Shown here: positions 1 through 10,966 of the stretch, piece by piece
How the letters are laid out: every line of letters begins with the position of its first letter
Position numbering within the stretch: the first letter of the stretch is position 1
Source of the DNA: Haematococcus lacustris
Taxonomy: Eukaryota; Chlorophyta; Chlorophyceae; Chlamydomonadales; Haematococcaceae
DNA: 64,000 nt
Assembly (NCBI GenBank): GCA_030144725.1
Contig: JASKMD010000003.1
Location: 5,864,753 to 5,928,752 of the forward strand
Direction of reading: 5' to 3'
The notes under the pieces: generated by a model
The model's database searches: none
What the model was told of the DNA's origin: nothing
What the model saw: the letters and a program-made list of their open reading frames with translations, nothing else
Translations under genes and position numbers: made by a program

Positions 1-2037
1 CTCTGCCTCTGCCTCTGCCTCTGCCTCTGCCTCTGCCTCTGCCTCTGCCTCTGCCTCTGCCTCTGCCTCTGCCTCTGCCTCTGCCTCTGCCTCTGCCTCT
101 GCCTCTGCCTCTGCCTCTGCCTCTGCCTCTGCCTCTGCCTCTGCCTCTGCCTCTGCCTCTGCCTCTGCCTCTGCCTCTGCCTCTGCCTCTGCCTCTGCCT
201 CTGCCTCTGCCTCTGCCTCTGCCTCTGCCTCTGCCTCTGCCTCTGCCTCTGCCTCTGCCTCTGCCTCTGCCTCTGCCTCTGCCTCTGCCTCTGCCTCTGC
301 CTCTGCCTCTGCCTCTGCCTCTGCCTCTGCCTCTGCCTCTGCCTCTGCCTCTGCCTCTGCCTCTGCCTCTGCCTCTGCCTCTGCCTCTGCCTCTGCCTCT
401 GCCTCTGCCTCTGCCTCTGCCTCTGCCTCTGCCTCTGCCTCTGCCTCTGCCTCTGCCTCTGCCTCTGCCTCTGCCTCTGCCTCTGCCTCTGCCTCTGCCT
501 CTGCCTCTGCCTCTGCCTCTGCCTCTGCCTCTGCCTCTGCCTCTGCCTCTGCCTCTGCCTCTGCCTCTGCCTCTGCCTCTGCCTCTGCCTCTGCCTCTGC
601 CTCTGCCTCTGCCTCTGCCTCTGCCTCTGCCTCTGCCTCTGCCTCTGCCTCTGCCTCTGCCTCTGCCTCTGCCTCTGCCTCTGCCTCTGCCTCTGCCTCT
701 GCCTCTGCCTCTGCCTCTGCCTCTGCCTCTGCCTCTGCCTCTGCCTCTGCCTCTGCCTCTGCCTCTGCCTCTGCCTCTGCCTCTGCCTCTGCCTCTGCCT
801 CTGCCTCTGCCTCTGCCTCTGCCTCTGCCTCTGCCTCTGCCTCTGCCTCTGCCTCTGCCTCTGCCTCTGCCTCTGCCTCTGCCTCTGCCTCTGCCTCTGC
901 CTCTGCCTCTGCCTCTGCCTCTGCCTCTGCCTCTGCCTCTGCCTCTGCCTCTGCCTCTGCCTCTGCCTCTGCCTCTGCCTCTGCCTCTGCCTCTGCCTCT
1001 GCCTCTGCCTCTGCCTCTGCCTCTGCCTCTGCCTCTGCCTCTGCCTCTGCCTCTGCCTCTGCCTCTGCCTCTGCCTCTGCCTCTGCCTCTGCCTCTGCCT
1101 CTGCCTCTGCCTCTGCCTCTGCCTCTGCCTCTGCCTCTGCCTCTGCCTCTGCCTCTGCCTCTGCCTCTGCCTCTGCCTCTGCCTCTGCCTCTGCCTCTGC
1201 CTCTGCCTCTGCCTCTGCCTCTGCCTCTGCCTCTGCCTCTGCCTCTGCCTCTGCCTCTGCCTCTGCCTCTGCCTCTGCCTCTGCCTCTGCCTCTGCCTCT
1301 GCCTCTGCCTCTGCCTCTGCCTCTGCCTCTGCCTCTGCCTCTGCCTCTGCCTCTGCCTCTGCCTCTGCCTCTGCCTCTGCCTCTGCCTCTGCCTCTGCCT
1401 CTGCCTCTGCCTCTGCCTCTGCCTCTGCCTCTGCCTCTGCCTCTGCCTCTGCCTCTGCCTCTGCCTCTGCCTCTGCCTCTGCCTCTGCCTCTGCCTCTGC
1501 CTCTGCCTCTGCCTCTGCCTCTGCCTCTGCCTCTGCCTCTGCCTCTGCCTCTGCCTCTGCCTCTGCCTCTGCCTCTGCCTCTGCCTCTGCCTCTGCCTCT
1601 GCCTCTGCCTCTGCCTCTGCCTCTGCCTCTGCCTCTGCCTCTGCCTCTGCCTCTGCCTCTGCCTCTGCCTCTGCCTCTGCCTCTGCCTCTGCCTCTGCCT
1701 CTGCCTCTGCCTCTGCCTCTGCCTCTGCCTCTGCCTCTGCCTCTGCCTCTGCCTCTGCCTCTGCCTCTGCCTCTGCCTCTGCCTCTGCCTCTGCCTCTGC
1801 CTCTGCCTCTGCCTCTGCCTCTGCCTCTGCCTCTGCCTCTGCCTCTGCCTCTGCCTCTGCCTCTGCCTCTGCCTCTGCCTCTGCCTCTGCCTCTGCCTCT
1901 GCCTCTGCCTCTGCCTCTGCCTCTGCCTCTGCCTCTGCCTCTGCCTCTGCCTCTGCCTCTGCCTCTGCCTCTGCCTCTGCCTCTGCCTCTGCCTCTGCCT
2001 CTGCCTCTGCCTCTGCCTCTGCCTCTGCCTCTGCCTC
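1..2037. repeat. (CTCTGC)n hexanucleotide array
   Basis: 339 consecutive perfect CTCTGC units followed by CTC, with no substitution in 2,034 bases. The array starts at or before the window edge. It ends 9 bases before the AG of the acceptor of the first NOP9 exon, so it lies in an intron and supplies its pyrimidine-rich tract. The complete lack of variation points to very recent expansion or to an assembly that has fixed the array length artificially. Confidence 0.97.
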
Positions 2038-2046
2038 ACCTGACAG

Positions 2047-4066
2047 GCTGCCCTCCGCTGCTCCTGCTGCTGTTCAGGCTATAGTGCAGGTGCTGTGCAG
2101 TGAGGAGTACGCGGGCGATGCCATGGCTGAGCTCAGCAGCAGCCGCGACGCCAGTCCCTTCCTGCAGGCCGCGCTAAAAGCAGCCGCCACCTTGCCCAAC
2201 TGCAGGTGAGGGGCATTGAGCAAGCTGGGGGGAGAGGGGGCAGAAGTTCAGGGGAAGCTGACCAGTCGTGTTTACCCGGTCATGTGAGCAACAAAGACCT
2301 AGGACATGATGAAGATGTATATAAGGATAAGGATAAGGACAAGGATATAAATATAGGATATGTATACACACATACCTGAGGTATAGGGAGAGATATAGGC
2401 GTAAATATGTAGTTATATAGAATATGGTAGGAGTGGCTAAGATGGAGCATGCCCCCAGTGTTACCCAGCTGACTCAAGTGGCAATAGCTGACACAGCTAA
2501 TGACGCTGATGGACAATGCTCCAAGCTACAAAAATACGAATACAAGCCATGCATCCTCATGCACCTCCATGCAACTCCATACAGCCCAAGCAGGTCCATA
2601 GCGCAGGGTCTGGGGTTTTCATGAACATGGGCGGCGCTGCACCTGACCCACCAAGAGGGTGCTTTCTGCCCTGCCGGCTCCATGCGCTGGCATCATCATC
2701 ATTAGATCTTACATGCAACCCCTCACATGCAATGTGATTCTTTGCCGCTGGCGTCGCTGCAGCCTGGAGACCCCTTTGCACCAGCACACTGGCATGGCAC
2801 CAGGTACACTGGCATGGCACCTTCCAAACATGAAACACCTCGACAACAACCTTGCCGCTGGCGTTACCGCTGGCGTTCTTCGTCGTCTTCAGCCGGCGTC
2901 GCAACAGCCATTGTCCTCCTTGAGGGACCCTCCTTGAGGCTGTCCAGCAGGAAGGCGATGGCGGCGGCCTGGTCAGCCGCAGGGGACTGGGCGTTCACGG
3001 ATGCCACCCAGCCTCCTGAGGGGCTGAACGGACCCAGCCTCCTTGAGGGAACAAAGCACACTGGCATGGCACCACGTTCTGCTGCACCTGACAAACATGA
3101 AACACCCCTGCTGCTCCTGGCACTCATGAAACACCCCTCGACAACACCCCTAGCAACCCCAGCAACCCTAGCAACGACCACATGGCCACACTGGCGCCCC
3201 ACACAGCTGCACTTGGCCCACCCTGCTCCTTGTCACCATGGCTGTCTCAGCTGCCCTGGGTGAGCTCAGTGGGCTCAGTGGGGAAGAGGCAGTGCTGTGT
3301 GGCCGGCTGCTGTATGTCAGGAAGGTGCTGGCAGCGCTGGTGCCCTCTGTGCTGGGGGCGCCATGCTTTGTGGACGGAGCGCCTAAGGCGGGCAAAATGC
3401 TGGAGGGGGTGGCCAACGAGCGGGTGAGTGTGACCTGGGGAATCCTAGTGTGACGAAAGTGTGACCATGAGTAACCATAATGTGACCTTGAGTGCGTTTG
3501 GATGTGACCTGGGTGTGACCTGGTGTGACCTGGGTGTGTCCAGCACATCGTGACATCATGAGCAGGCTGCAACTGCTGTGCCATGTGTGCCGTGGCTGTC
3601 CCTCCAGTGTCAGACGGCCCTGTCCTCCTTCTAGCTGCTGAAGGCTGCAAGCCATCCAGGAGCTGCTGCCTTGCTTCCCTGTCCAACCTGCACATGCTGC
3701 TCATGCTGGACACCCATGCGGCACCCATGCCATGCACTCCTCCATGCATGCCCCATGCGAAGGTGGTGGCCATGACGCACGATGTCACCGCCAGCCATGT
3801 GCTGGAGGCGGTGCTGGCCGTAGCACCATGCGTGCCCGGCCTGCTGGATGAGCTCATCTCACGCTATTTCAAAGGCAGGCTGGGATGATCTGCTTGCATG
3901 GCTGCATGGCTGCAAGGAGTAGGCACTGCCCTGATGCTCGAGACAGGAGTGACAGCTATGACGATAGGGGGGAGGGGGGCACTGCTGCTGCTGCTGCTGC
4001 TGCTGCTGCCACTGCCGCTGCTGCTGCTGCCGCTGCCGCTGCCGCTGCCGCTGCTGCTGCCGCTGC

Positions 4067-4100
<34 letters not shown>

Positions 4101-5941
4101 GCTGCCGCTGCCGCTGCTGCTGCTGCTCTCCCGCACTACTCCTGCTGCTGCTGCTGCTGTGGCCTGTGGCCTGCCCCATCACTCGCCACTCCACATGCGT
4201 TTACCTTCTTTCACCTGCCTCCGCCGGCTCCACCTCAGCCCTTATGGACCCCTTTGCTACTCCCCTTGCTGCCCCCCTTGCTACTCCCCTTGCTGGCCCC
4301 CTCGCTGCCCCATCACTCTTCACCCGACCTGCGTTTACCCGCAGGCCAGCTGGACAGCCTAGCCGCCCACCCCAGCGCCAACTTTGTGCTGCAGGCACTG
4401 CTGGCTGCCTGCCACACCCCTGGCCAGGTGGGTGGGGGGAGGGGGTGGTCAGGCTGGGTGGGTAGCAGCAGCAGCAGCAGCAGCAGCAGCTGCGGCAGGG
4501 GTCATACCCCTGGTCAGGTGGGTAGTGGGGGGGCCATGGCAGACAGGCAGGCAAGGGGGGGCGTGGGGGAGGTAAGTGGGGGATAAGCAAGGGGGCTGTG
4601 GCAGGGATGTGGGTGAGGCAGCAGGTGGGGCGGGGTGGTTGTGAGCAGGAGAGGGGGAGGGGTTAGTGTGACCAGGGGAGAGCAAGCAAGGTGACGACAG
4701 GCTGTGACAGCTCAAGCTGTGGTGCACCAGGCTGTGGTGCAGTCAGGGTCAGTCAGGGTGGGTGGTGAGGTCCGGGCAATGTCCTGTGGCTGCCACCCCT
4801 AAACCCTTACCCCTACTACCTAACTCTCCCCCTGCCCTCCCCCTACCCCTCTTTGAGCTTTGAGCTGTGTGGGACCTGGAGCCCCTGGGCCCTGGCGCTG
4901 GAGCCTGGCTTACCCTGTCTTCCACCCCACCACTTCCCTCTATTGCAGACTGCCTAGCAGTCAGGCAACTCAGCCATCAGCCAGGCCAGGCTGGCAATTG
5001 CCTGGGCGTACTCTTCACTGCGCCACCAGATACTCAACTCAGGCAACTTGACCACCTTCTGTACTCAACGAGCACCTACAGCAGCTGTGTAGCAGCCCCT
5101 GCGCCCCACCCCCCCACCGCACCCCCGGCCCCCCTGCTGTTGCCTGTCCAGGTCCAGCCACTGTTTGAGGAGCTGGCACCCAGCCTGGGGACCCTGCTGC
5201 GGGGCAGGCGCAGCGGAGTGGTCGCTGCGCTGGTGGCTGCTTGCAGCAGGGCTGGTGAGGGGGGGGCTGTGCATTTCATCACATGCATGGCCTGCCCGCC
5301 CGCCCCGCCCGCCCACCCGCCCGCCCGCCCGCCCGCCCGCCCGCCCGCCCGCCCGCCCGCCCGCCCGCCCGCCCGCCCGCCCGCCCGCCCGCCCGCCCGC
5401 CCGCCCGCCCGCCCGCCCGCCCGCCCGCCCGCCCGCCCCCCGCCCGCCCGCCCGCCCGCCCGCACCCCCGCCCGCCCGCCCTCCCGCGTTGCTGATGTAC
5501 AGTATGCTGCCTGGTTGTCTTGCAGGGTGTTGCCAAAAAGAGATGTGTGCCAAGCTGGCTGCCGTGTTGCCTGATTTGGCACCACAGTGGAAGGGGAAGT
5601 CAGGTAGGTTGGTCAGTGGGCCACCCACAGGGCACAGCCACAGCGCCAGACCCCTCTCCCTTCTCACACCAGGCTGCACCTCCCTCCCGCCAGAGTCACC
5701 CAGACGCGTGCTGTTGGCCGCATGGCTGTGCATAGTGCATGTGCATGGTGCATGGTGCGTACTTCTTATTGTGAAGGCAAAGTGCATGGCATCACTCAGA
5801 AAGGGCGGGGGCTCTTCATATGTGTGACGCCGACCTTCAGATCTTGATACTCTCGCTGACAAGGGTGGTGTGTACCTCACAAAACCGCAGTCTTAGCAAG
5901 GTCTCTGCTTCACCTGCTGGTGCTGCTGCTGAACCCCCTAA

Positions 5942-5972
<31 letters not shown>

Positions 5973-8900
5973 TCACTTGTTGCTGCTGCTGCAGAGGTGG
6001 CTGTGGCCGCTCCTGCCTTGCTGACCCTGGACACCTACGGCGTCAGCCTGGGGACCGATACCCCCCTGCCCGAGCTGACGCCGGGCGGCCATGGTGCACA
6101 CGACAAGCAGGTCCCGCCCGCCAGGCTATCGCCCCTCGGCAGCGCCATCTTAATCAACCTACTGCGCTTCGCACAGGTGCGTGCATACTTTACGCGATAG
6201 CCGAAGCTTGCACCGAATGTTAAAAAAGGTTACTCAAGTCGTAACAATTAAGTATTGAATGTATGTGCTAAGTATTGTAAGTAATCATATATATCGTAGT
6301 AAGTCGTGTGTATGTGCGACGCGGCAGTATCCCTTTCCTACTGTGGGTGTCTATGCATTTGCTGAGCGCACTTTCGCCGCTGAACACGAGCTGGTGATGT
6401 GTTCCTGCCGTGCATGGCAGGGCGCGTGTCGAGTGTTTACAGACAGCCTGGTCGAGATGTCGACCGCAGACCTCGCGCGTGTGGGCCGGGACCCTTCCGG
6501 CAGCCGGGTGCTCGAGGCGCTGCTGGAGGGCACCGCGCCGGCTAAGGTACGCACACCAGCATGCCGTCAGACGGTCGTCTTGCTGCAGGTTTACCACTGG
6601 GTCGCTCAGACACTGGTCGACTATGTTTTTCCCTGGACAAGGCTCTGGGCTGGGCTAGGCCGCCAGTCCCTGTGAAGGGACCTTGAGAGTCCTTAGATTC
6701 TTCCCCAGAGTCATCAGTCCCTTCCTCTCCTTAGATCCGTCCCCAGGGTCATCAGTCCCTGCCTCTAAGTGCCACACACACCCCACCCACCGGCCCATGG
6801 ACCCACCACCTCCCATGCAAGCTGGGGGGACCCAGGGTCTCCGTCTGCTCTCCATCAGTCCATGTGAACCCCTGTGTCATTAGTCCGTGTGAAGCACGCC
6901 CCCACCCGCCCTCCTCCATGCAGCAATGTCACAACAGAGGGGTACCCGTCTCTCTCTCTTGCAGCCCTCACCCCCCCCGGCCTCCCCCCCTCCCCTACAC
7001 CCACCTCTCCCTACCTGCCTCCACCTGACCCCACCTGCCGTTTCCCGCCTTCACCCGACGGTGTCTGGCCCTCCTTGCCGCTGCTTTGAGGCATCAGGTG
7101 AAGCAGAAGCTGCTGAGCAACATGTCAGGTGGCTTTGGCGTGATGGCCCTCACTGGCTCCGGCTCATTCCTGGTGGAGCGCTGCTACGGCTGGGCGGTGC
7201 GTGCGCTGCCATGCACTGCCATGCACTGCCATGCACTGCCATGCACTGCCATGCACTGCCATGCACTTCATGTCCATGCACGCATGCACACCATACTCAG
7301 ACCAGCGTGATGTTGTGATGGTTGCATGCTCCTTCCTGCTGGGGGTGCCATGCTGCTGCTGTTGCTGCTGCTGCTGCCGTCGCCACCCCTGCCCTTGCCC
7401 CTGCCCCCGCTGCTGCCCCCCCCCCCACTGCTGCCGCTGCTGCTACCGCTAGTGCTGCTGCTGCTGCAGCATACCTATATATATATAGCTAGTGTTGGTG
7501 TGCTGCAACACCAACTTCCTGGCTAAGGTACACAGCAACACTGGCATGCCTAACAGTCTGCTGCTGCTTCCCAATCATGGCTGCTGGCCTGCTGCTGCTG
7601 CTGCCGCCTGTGGGCCTGCTGCAGGAACTGGGCACAAAGGCAGCGCTGGTGGCAGACCTGGTGGCTCAGGAGAGGGCGCTGGCAGCAAAGCACTGGGGTA
7701 GCCGCCTGCTGGCCAAGGTCGGGGCAGAGGCGTTCAAGAGGGACCAAGAGCAGTGGAAGTGGGTGACAGGGGCGGGGGCTGGGCGGGGCTGGGCGGGGCG
7801 GGGCCGGGGGCGGGGCCGGGGGGCGGGGCCGGGGCCGGGGCCGGGGCCGGGGCCGGGGCCGGGGGCGGGGGCGGGGGCGGGGGCGGGGCGGGGCGGGGCG
7901 GGGCGGGGCGGGGCGGGGCGGGGCGGGGCGGGGCGGGGCGGGGCGGGGCGGGGCGGGGCGGGGCGGGGCGGGGCGGGGCGGGGCGGGGCGGGGCGGGGCG
8001 GGGCGGGGCGGGGCGGGGCGGGGCGGGGCGGGGCGGGGCGGGGCGGGGCGGGGCGGGGCGGGGCGGGGCGGGGCGGGGCGGGGCGGGGCGGGGCGGGGCG
8101 GGGCGGGGCGGGGCGGGGCGGGGCAGATGGGCCCATTCAGCCGAGCTGGCCGGTGGGATCCTCCCATCTCATGCCTCCTCTATGGCCCCTCTTGGTACGT
8201 GAGTGAGGTAAGGGTGAGAGGTGTGGTGCCAGCGATGACATGGGTTGTTCCCTGCCTGCCTGGTGTGCCCGGTGCTGTGTGTGCCCAATGCACAGGCGGC
8301 ATGTCATGTCAGCTGAGAAGGAGCTGGCTACCTACTCTCAGCTGTTTGGCCGAGCTGAGCCGCGTGCTGTGACCAGGAAGCCAGCTGGTGCAAGTGGGTG
8401 GGCTGAGAGGGGTGGGCAGCCCAGTGGAGGGCCCAGTGGACAGCCCAGGGCCATGTGCAGCCAGTGAGTCATAGCAGTCAGCGATGCTGCCGTCCAAAGG
8501 AAGTGGGTGGGCTGGGGAGGGATGGGCCAGGAGGGAGGGTCCAGGGGTGTTTGGCCAAGTCATCAGAAGCCAGCTTTGCAAGGAGGTGCTGAACGGATAC
8601 AGCCTGAGGGACCCCTCCCCTTGGAGGCCTTCACTAGGTGGGTCCTGCCTGAAAGACCCCTTTTCTATTCCCTGCCTGCCTCCTGCTCCTTACCGCTCCG
8701 ATGCATCTTCCCTTGTCCCCACTGGCTGCGTTCCTGATCGCCTTTGCACCCTCACTGCTGTTTAGCAGGTGCAGCAGCAGGCAGTCGGTCAGCTGTTGGA
8801 AGCAAGTCAGCAGCCCATGATGAAGCAGCTGACCCAGAGCTCACAGAGCAGCCAGGCCATGTGGTGCAGGCTGAGGAGGGTGTGACAGGCAAGAAGCAGA

Positions 8901-9292
8901 AGAAGAAGAGAAAGCTGCAGGACACACAGCAGCAGCAGGGAGAGATCAGGCAGGTACATGGGCAGGGGCAGCAGCAGCAGCAGCAGCCGGAGGAGGAGCA
9001 GGTGAAGGGTGAGGGTGAGCTGAAACTACCAGCTGACCCTGTCGCTGCTGATCAAGCAGTAGCCCCTGAGCATGTGGCGAGGAAGGCTGCAAAGAAGACA
9101 AGAAAGCAGGCAGTGCACCAAGCAGCAAGTCAGCTCGTTGCTAAGCAGGAGCTGCCACAGAGAGTGGTGCAGCATCAAGAAGCACAGCCGGACCTTCACC
9201 AGCAGCAACGGCAGCAGCAGGGGGCGAAGCTAGCAGCGAAGAAAGCAAGCAAGAAGGCAGCGAGGGAGGCAGCAAAGCTTAGTGCAGCTTAG
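2047..9292 (+). CDS. NOP9: NOP9-type nucleolar Pumilio-repeat protein, 5' partial
   Basis: Nop9/APUM23 proteins bind pre-rRNA in the nucleolus and are needed for small-subunit processing; that role is family knowledge. Phase-consistent exons read: 2047-2205, about 3270-3423, an uncertain exon ending 3874, 4345-4427, 5152-5254, 5526-5603, 5995-6176, 6421-6546, 7098-7196, 7625-7758, 8296-8393 and 8769-9292. Pumilio-type helices are visible in order: HPSANFVLQALLAAC after YFKG, RRSGVVAALVAAC, SPLGSAILINLLRF, DPSGSRVLEALLEGTAP, then GGFGVMALTGSGSFLVERCY and KHWGSRLLAKVGAEAFKRD. The last exon is Gln-rich and very basic (KKQKKKRK near 8893), a likely nucleolar targeting tail, and ends at TAG 9290-9292. 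The N-terminal exons lie upstream of the window. The exon between 3424 and 3874 is not resolved beyond its end (SHVLEAVLAV to YFK), and one junction (3874/4345) requires a GC-AG intron. Introns carry most of the local simple repeats. Confidence 0.8.
3982..4126. repeat. CTG/CCG trinucleotide array in NOP9 intron
   Basis: About 145 bases of mixed CTG and CCG triplets inside the GC-AG intron 3875-4344. Any frame gives only poly-Leu/Pro, poly-Ala or poly-Ser/Gly strings, so it is not coding. A shorter AGC run follows at about 4464-4490 in the next intron. Confidence 0.9.
5290..5484. repeat. (CCCG)n tetranucleotide array in NOP9 intron
   Basis: A nearly pure CCCG/GCCC array of about 190 bases lies in the intron 5255-5525, with a few interruptions toward its 3' end. 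It makes long Pro/Ala/Arg or Gly/Arg reading frames on both strands that are artefacts of the repeat. Confidence 0.93.
7200..7268. repeat. 10-bp ATGCACTGCC minisatellite
   Basis: Six to seven tandem copies of ATGCACTGCC just after the donor of NOP9 exon 7098-7196, inside the intron. No coding value is seen. Confidence 0.92.
7781..8125. repeat. GGGGCC then (GGGGC)n expansion in NOP9 intron
   Basis: The intron 7759-8295 holds a G-rich block that starts as interrupted GGGCGGGGCT, passes through several pure GGGGCC hexamers (about 7820-7860) and a few GGGGGC units, and ends as roughly 48 perfect GGGGC pentamers to 8125. On the transcribed strand it is a strong candidate for G-quadruplex formation. 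The long Arg/Gly/Ala and Pro/Arg frames through it are repeat artefacts. Confidence 0.95.
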
Positions 9293-9301
9293 GAGCTGTT
9301 T

Positions 9302-9672
9302 GTGATGCTCAGTAGGGTTAGGTCACCGGGGTTGTGGTGCCTGGTAGTGGCCCCCCGCATCCCCCCACAGCCCCCATGCAGCAGCCAGGACGCCACACAG
9401 ACAGCAGCCTCAGAGCTTGGGCCCAGTACTCCCCTTCCACCCAAGCGCAGGAAGCGCACCAAGGCCGAGCAGGCAGGTGAGCCTACCCAGCCCACCAAGG
9501 GCAAAGGATAGGCCCAGGGCAAGGCTGCCAAAGCCAAGCCAGCACCACAGCCAGGCAGGTTGGTAGACAAGGACTGCAATGCAGCGCTGAAGATGCAGCG
9601 CTTTTGGGAGAGCAAATGGCGACCACTAGAGCTGTGCTGGTGGCCTAAGCAGTTGAAGCTTCCGAACAAGTA
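9302..9672 (+). pseudogene. Fanzor/TnpB-like relic, copy 1 (C-terminal part)
   Basis: The frame reads a degenerate WC..VVAPRIPPQ block, a basic linker with KRRKRTKAEQ, then LVDKDCNAALKMQ and WRPLELCWWPKQ, ending at TAA next to the lysine-rich end. One in-frame stop (TAG at 9509-9511) interrupts it. The same arrangement occurs in three more copies here (45.3, 50.2 and 59.3 kb). The D-x-DCNAALNM block resembles the RuvC-III motif (D-x-NAA-x-NI) at the C-terminus of TnpB and Fanzor nucleases; this family call is my inference. It starts 10 bases after the NOP9 stop, so it could be transcribed as NOP9 3' UTR. Confidence 0.6.
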
Positions 9673-10087
9673 AGGAGGGTTTCCGCTAAATTAGATCAGT
9701 TCCGGCGGTATTCGTTATAAGGGCGTGTATAGTCGGCGTTGCTTCCACGTTGAGCGGGTTAAGCGTGCTTATGTGACCCCAGCGCACTAGTCGCATCTGC
9801 AAGCGCGTCACATTTTCAGTTGCCCATCCATATGTGGCATAAGGTCGACATGCAAGGTTCTGAGGCGGGCAGCCGACATTGCAGTTTGTTCCCTGCACGT
9901 GAGGCATAGGTACACCATGTGGGGATGATGGCCAGCTGCTGGCGTCCAGGCCCCATGCCGTTTTTAACAAGTCGAGCAATTTTTAACAAGTCGGGGAGCA
10001 TTCGCATCCATCAACAACCAGCAACAACCAGCAACAACAATACATCCATACATCAATCAATCAAGCTCTATTAAGCTCTATCAAGCG
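9673..10087. other. Intergenic spacer
   Basis: No credible coding region, RNA gene or strong repeat was seen apart from short CAACAACC and CAATCAAG runs near 10010-10090. It separates the copy 1 relic from the converging Cys-rich gene. Confidence 0.5.
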
Positions 10088-10721
10088 TCAATCAAGCTCG
10101 ATGGGGCATCCCTTGCTGCTTCCAGGCTTCGGGGGTGCTGCTGCTGCTGCTGCCAGCTCGCCATTTCGACGGCTCTCGTAAACTCCGTTGTGGTGGTGGC
10201 ACAGTACATTGCACCGCTGGTCCTTGTGCGAGTACGACGGAATTTCCGACATGATTCTGTTCACAGTGCCATAGCCGGCGCACAGCTTCAGGGGCCCATC
10301 CGGGTCATCTGGGTTGGTCACCAGCTCCTCGCATGTGGCCCGTGGCCCGTTAGGGCCCGCCGGGTACATCAGCGGAGTGAACCTGCGGACCGCAACCACG
10401 CCGCTGCAATGTAATTTAGTGCCGCTGCAAGGCTGCCACCGCACTGCACAAAACTGCACCACTGCTGGTACTGCACTACCAGCAATGCAACCGACACTTA
10501 CTTGTCGAGCAGCAGCCACGAGTCCAGACCGAACGCGCGCATTGCTCTGTACTTGTGCTTTTCCCACGCAATTTGGGCCGTCGTCTTCTTCGCCTGTGTC
10601 CTGGCCTTTCTGGCCCTTCGCTTGAAAAAGCAGTCAGAGCAACTCTTTAGCCCGGGAGCTTTGTCGCTCTTGCAGAACAGTGTCGGGCAGGAAGACTCTG
10701 TCTTTGCATTGCGAGCCTTGG
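10088..10721 (-). pseudogene. 3' part of a Cys-rich gene split by a transposon
   Basis: Minus-strand exon 2 is 10088-10382 (stop at 10088-10090) and the end of exon 1 is 10502-10721. The exon 1 donor reads AA|GTAAGT and the exon 2 acceptor CGCAG|G. This part has no ATG; its frame runs directly into the transposon at 10722. Rejoining it across the 7-bp duplication GCCTTGG with the segment at 16348-16445 gives an open frame of 201 residues with correct splice phase. It contains C-x4-C-x10-C-x2-C (SCPTLFCK to CSDC), a basic stretch (FKRRARKARTQAKK), then exon 2 with PAGPNGPRATCEEL, LCAGYG and RCNVLCHHH. Zinc binding is a guess from the cysteine spacing; I do not recognise the family. As it stands in this haplotype it is disrupted. 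Confidence 0.7.
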
Positions 10722-10922
10722 CAATCAAGTCTCCCGGTAAAAGTTCCCCCTATATGGGGGAAATTTGTTGGCTGTAGATGGGGGAAGTTTTGAATTGCCC
10801 AACCGCGCTACTCGACAAGCACTAGCGACTAGCAACCCACACTACAGCTTGCTGGGCTCCTCCGCATGCTTTGACGCGCAACCTTGACTGCCCAGAGGCG
10901 GTTCCGGGCGGGCGGTTACTGC
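10722..10922 (+). repeat. Left terminal inverted repeat of KDZ-like element
   Basis: About 201 bases matching the reverse complement of 16148-16347 with only a few substitutions near the inner end. Near the outer edge it holds a small palindrome, TTCCCCCTATATGGGGGAA. Confidence 0.93.
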
Positions 10923-10966
10923 CCAGCAAACGCAGCCCAACACCCGCCTGATGGACCGTTCTTATT

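Noticed and set aside
3238..3453. NOP9 start codon at ATG 3238
   Set aside because: An upstream exon (2047-2205) carries a further Pumilio-type helix in compatible phase, so the gene begins before the window.
5165..5827. Pro/Ala/Arg-rich frames across the CCCG array
   Set aside because: The true exons (5152-5254, 5526-5603) lie in other frames and join in phase across this intron.
7550..8206. 200-codon Gly/Arg and Pro/Arg frames over the GGGGC array
   Set aside because: Pure repeat translation inside an intron of NOP9.
10715..10721. Two head-to-head copies of one gene around 10.7 and 16.35 kb
   Set aside because: The flanks do not match each other beyond the inverted ends; instead they continue one another across a 7-bp duplication.
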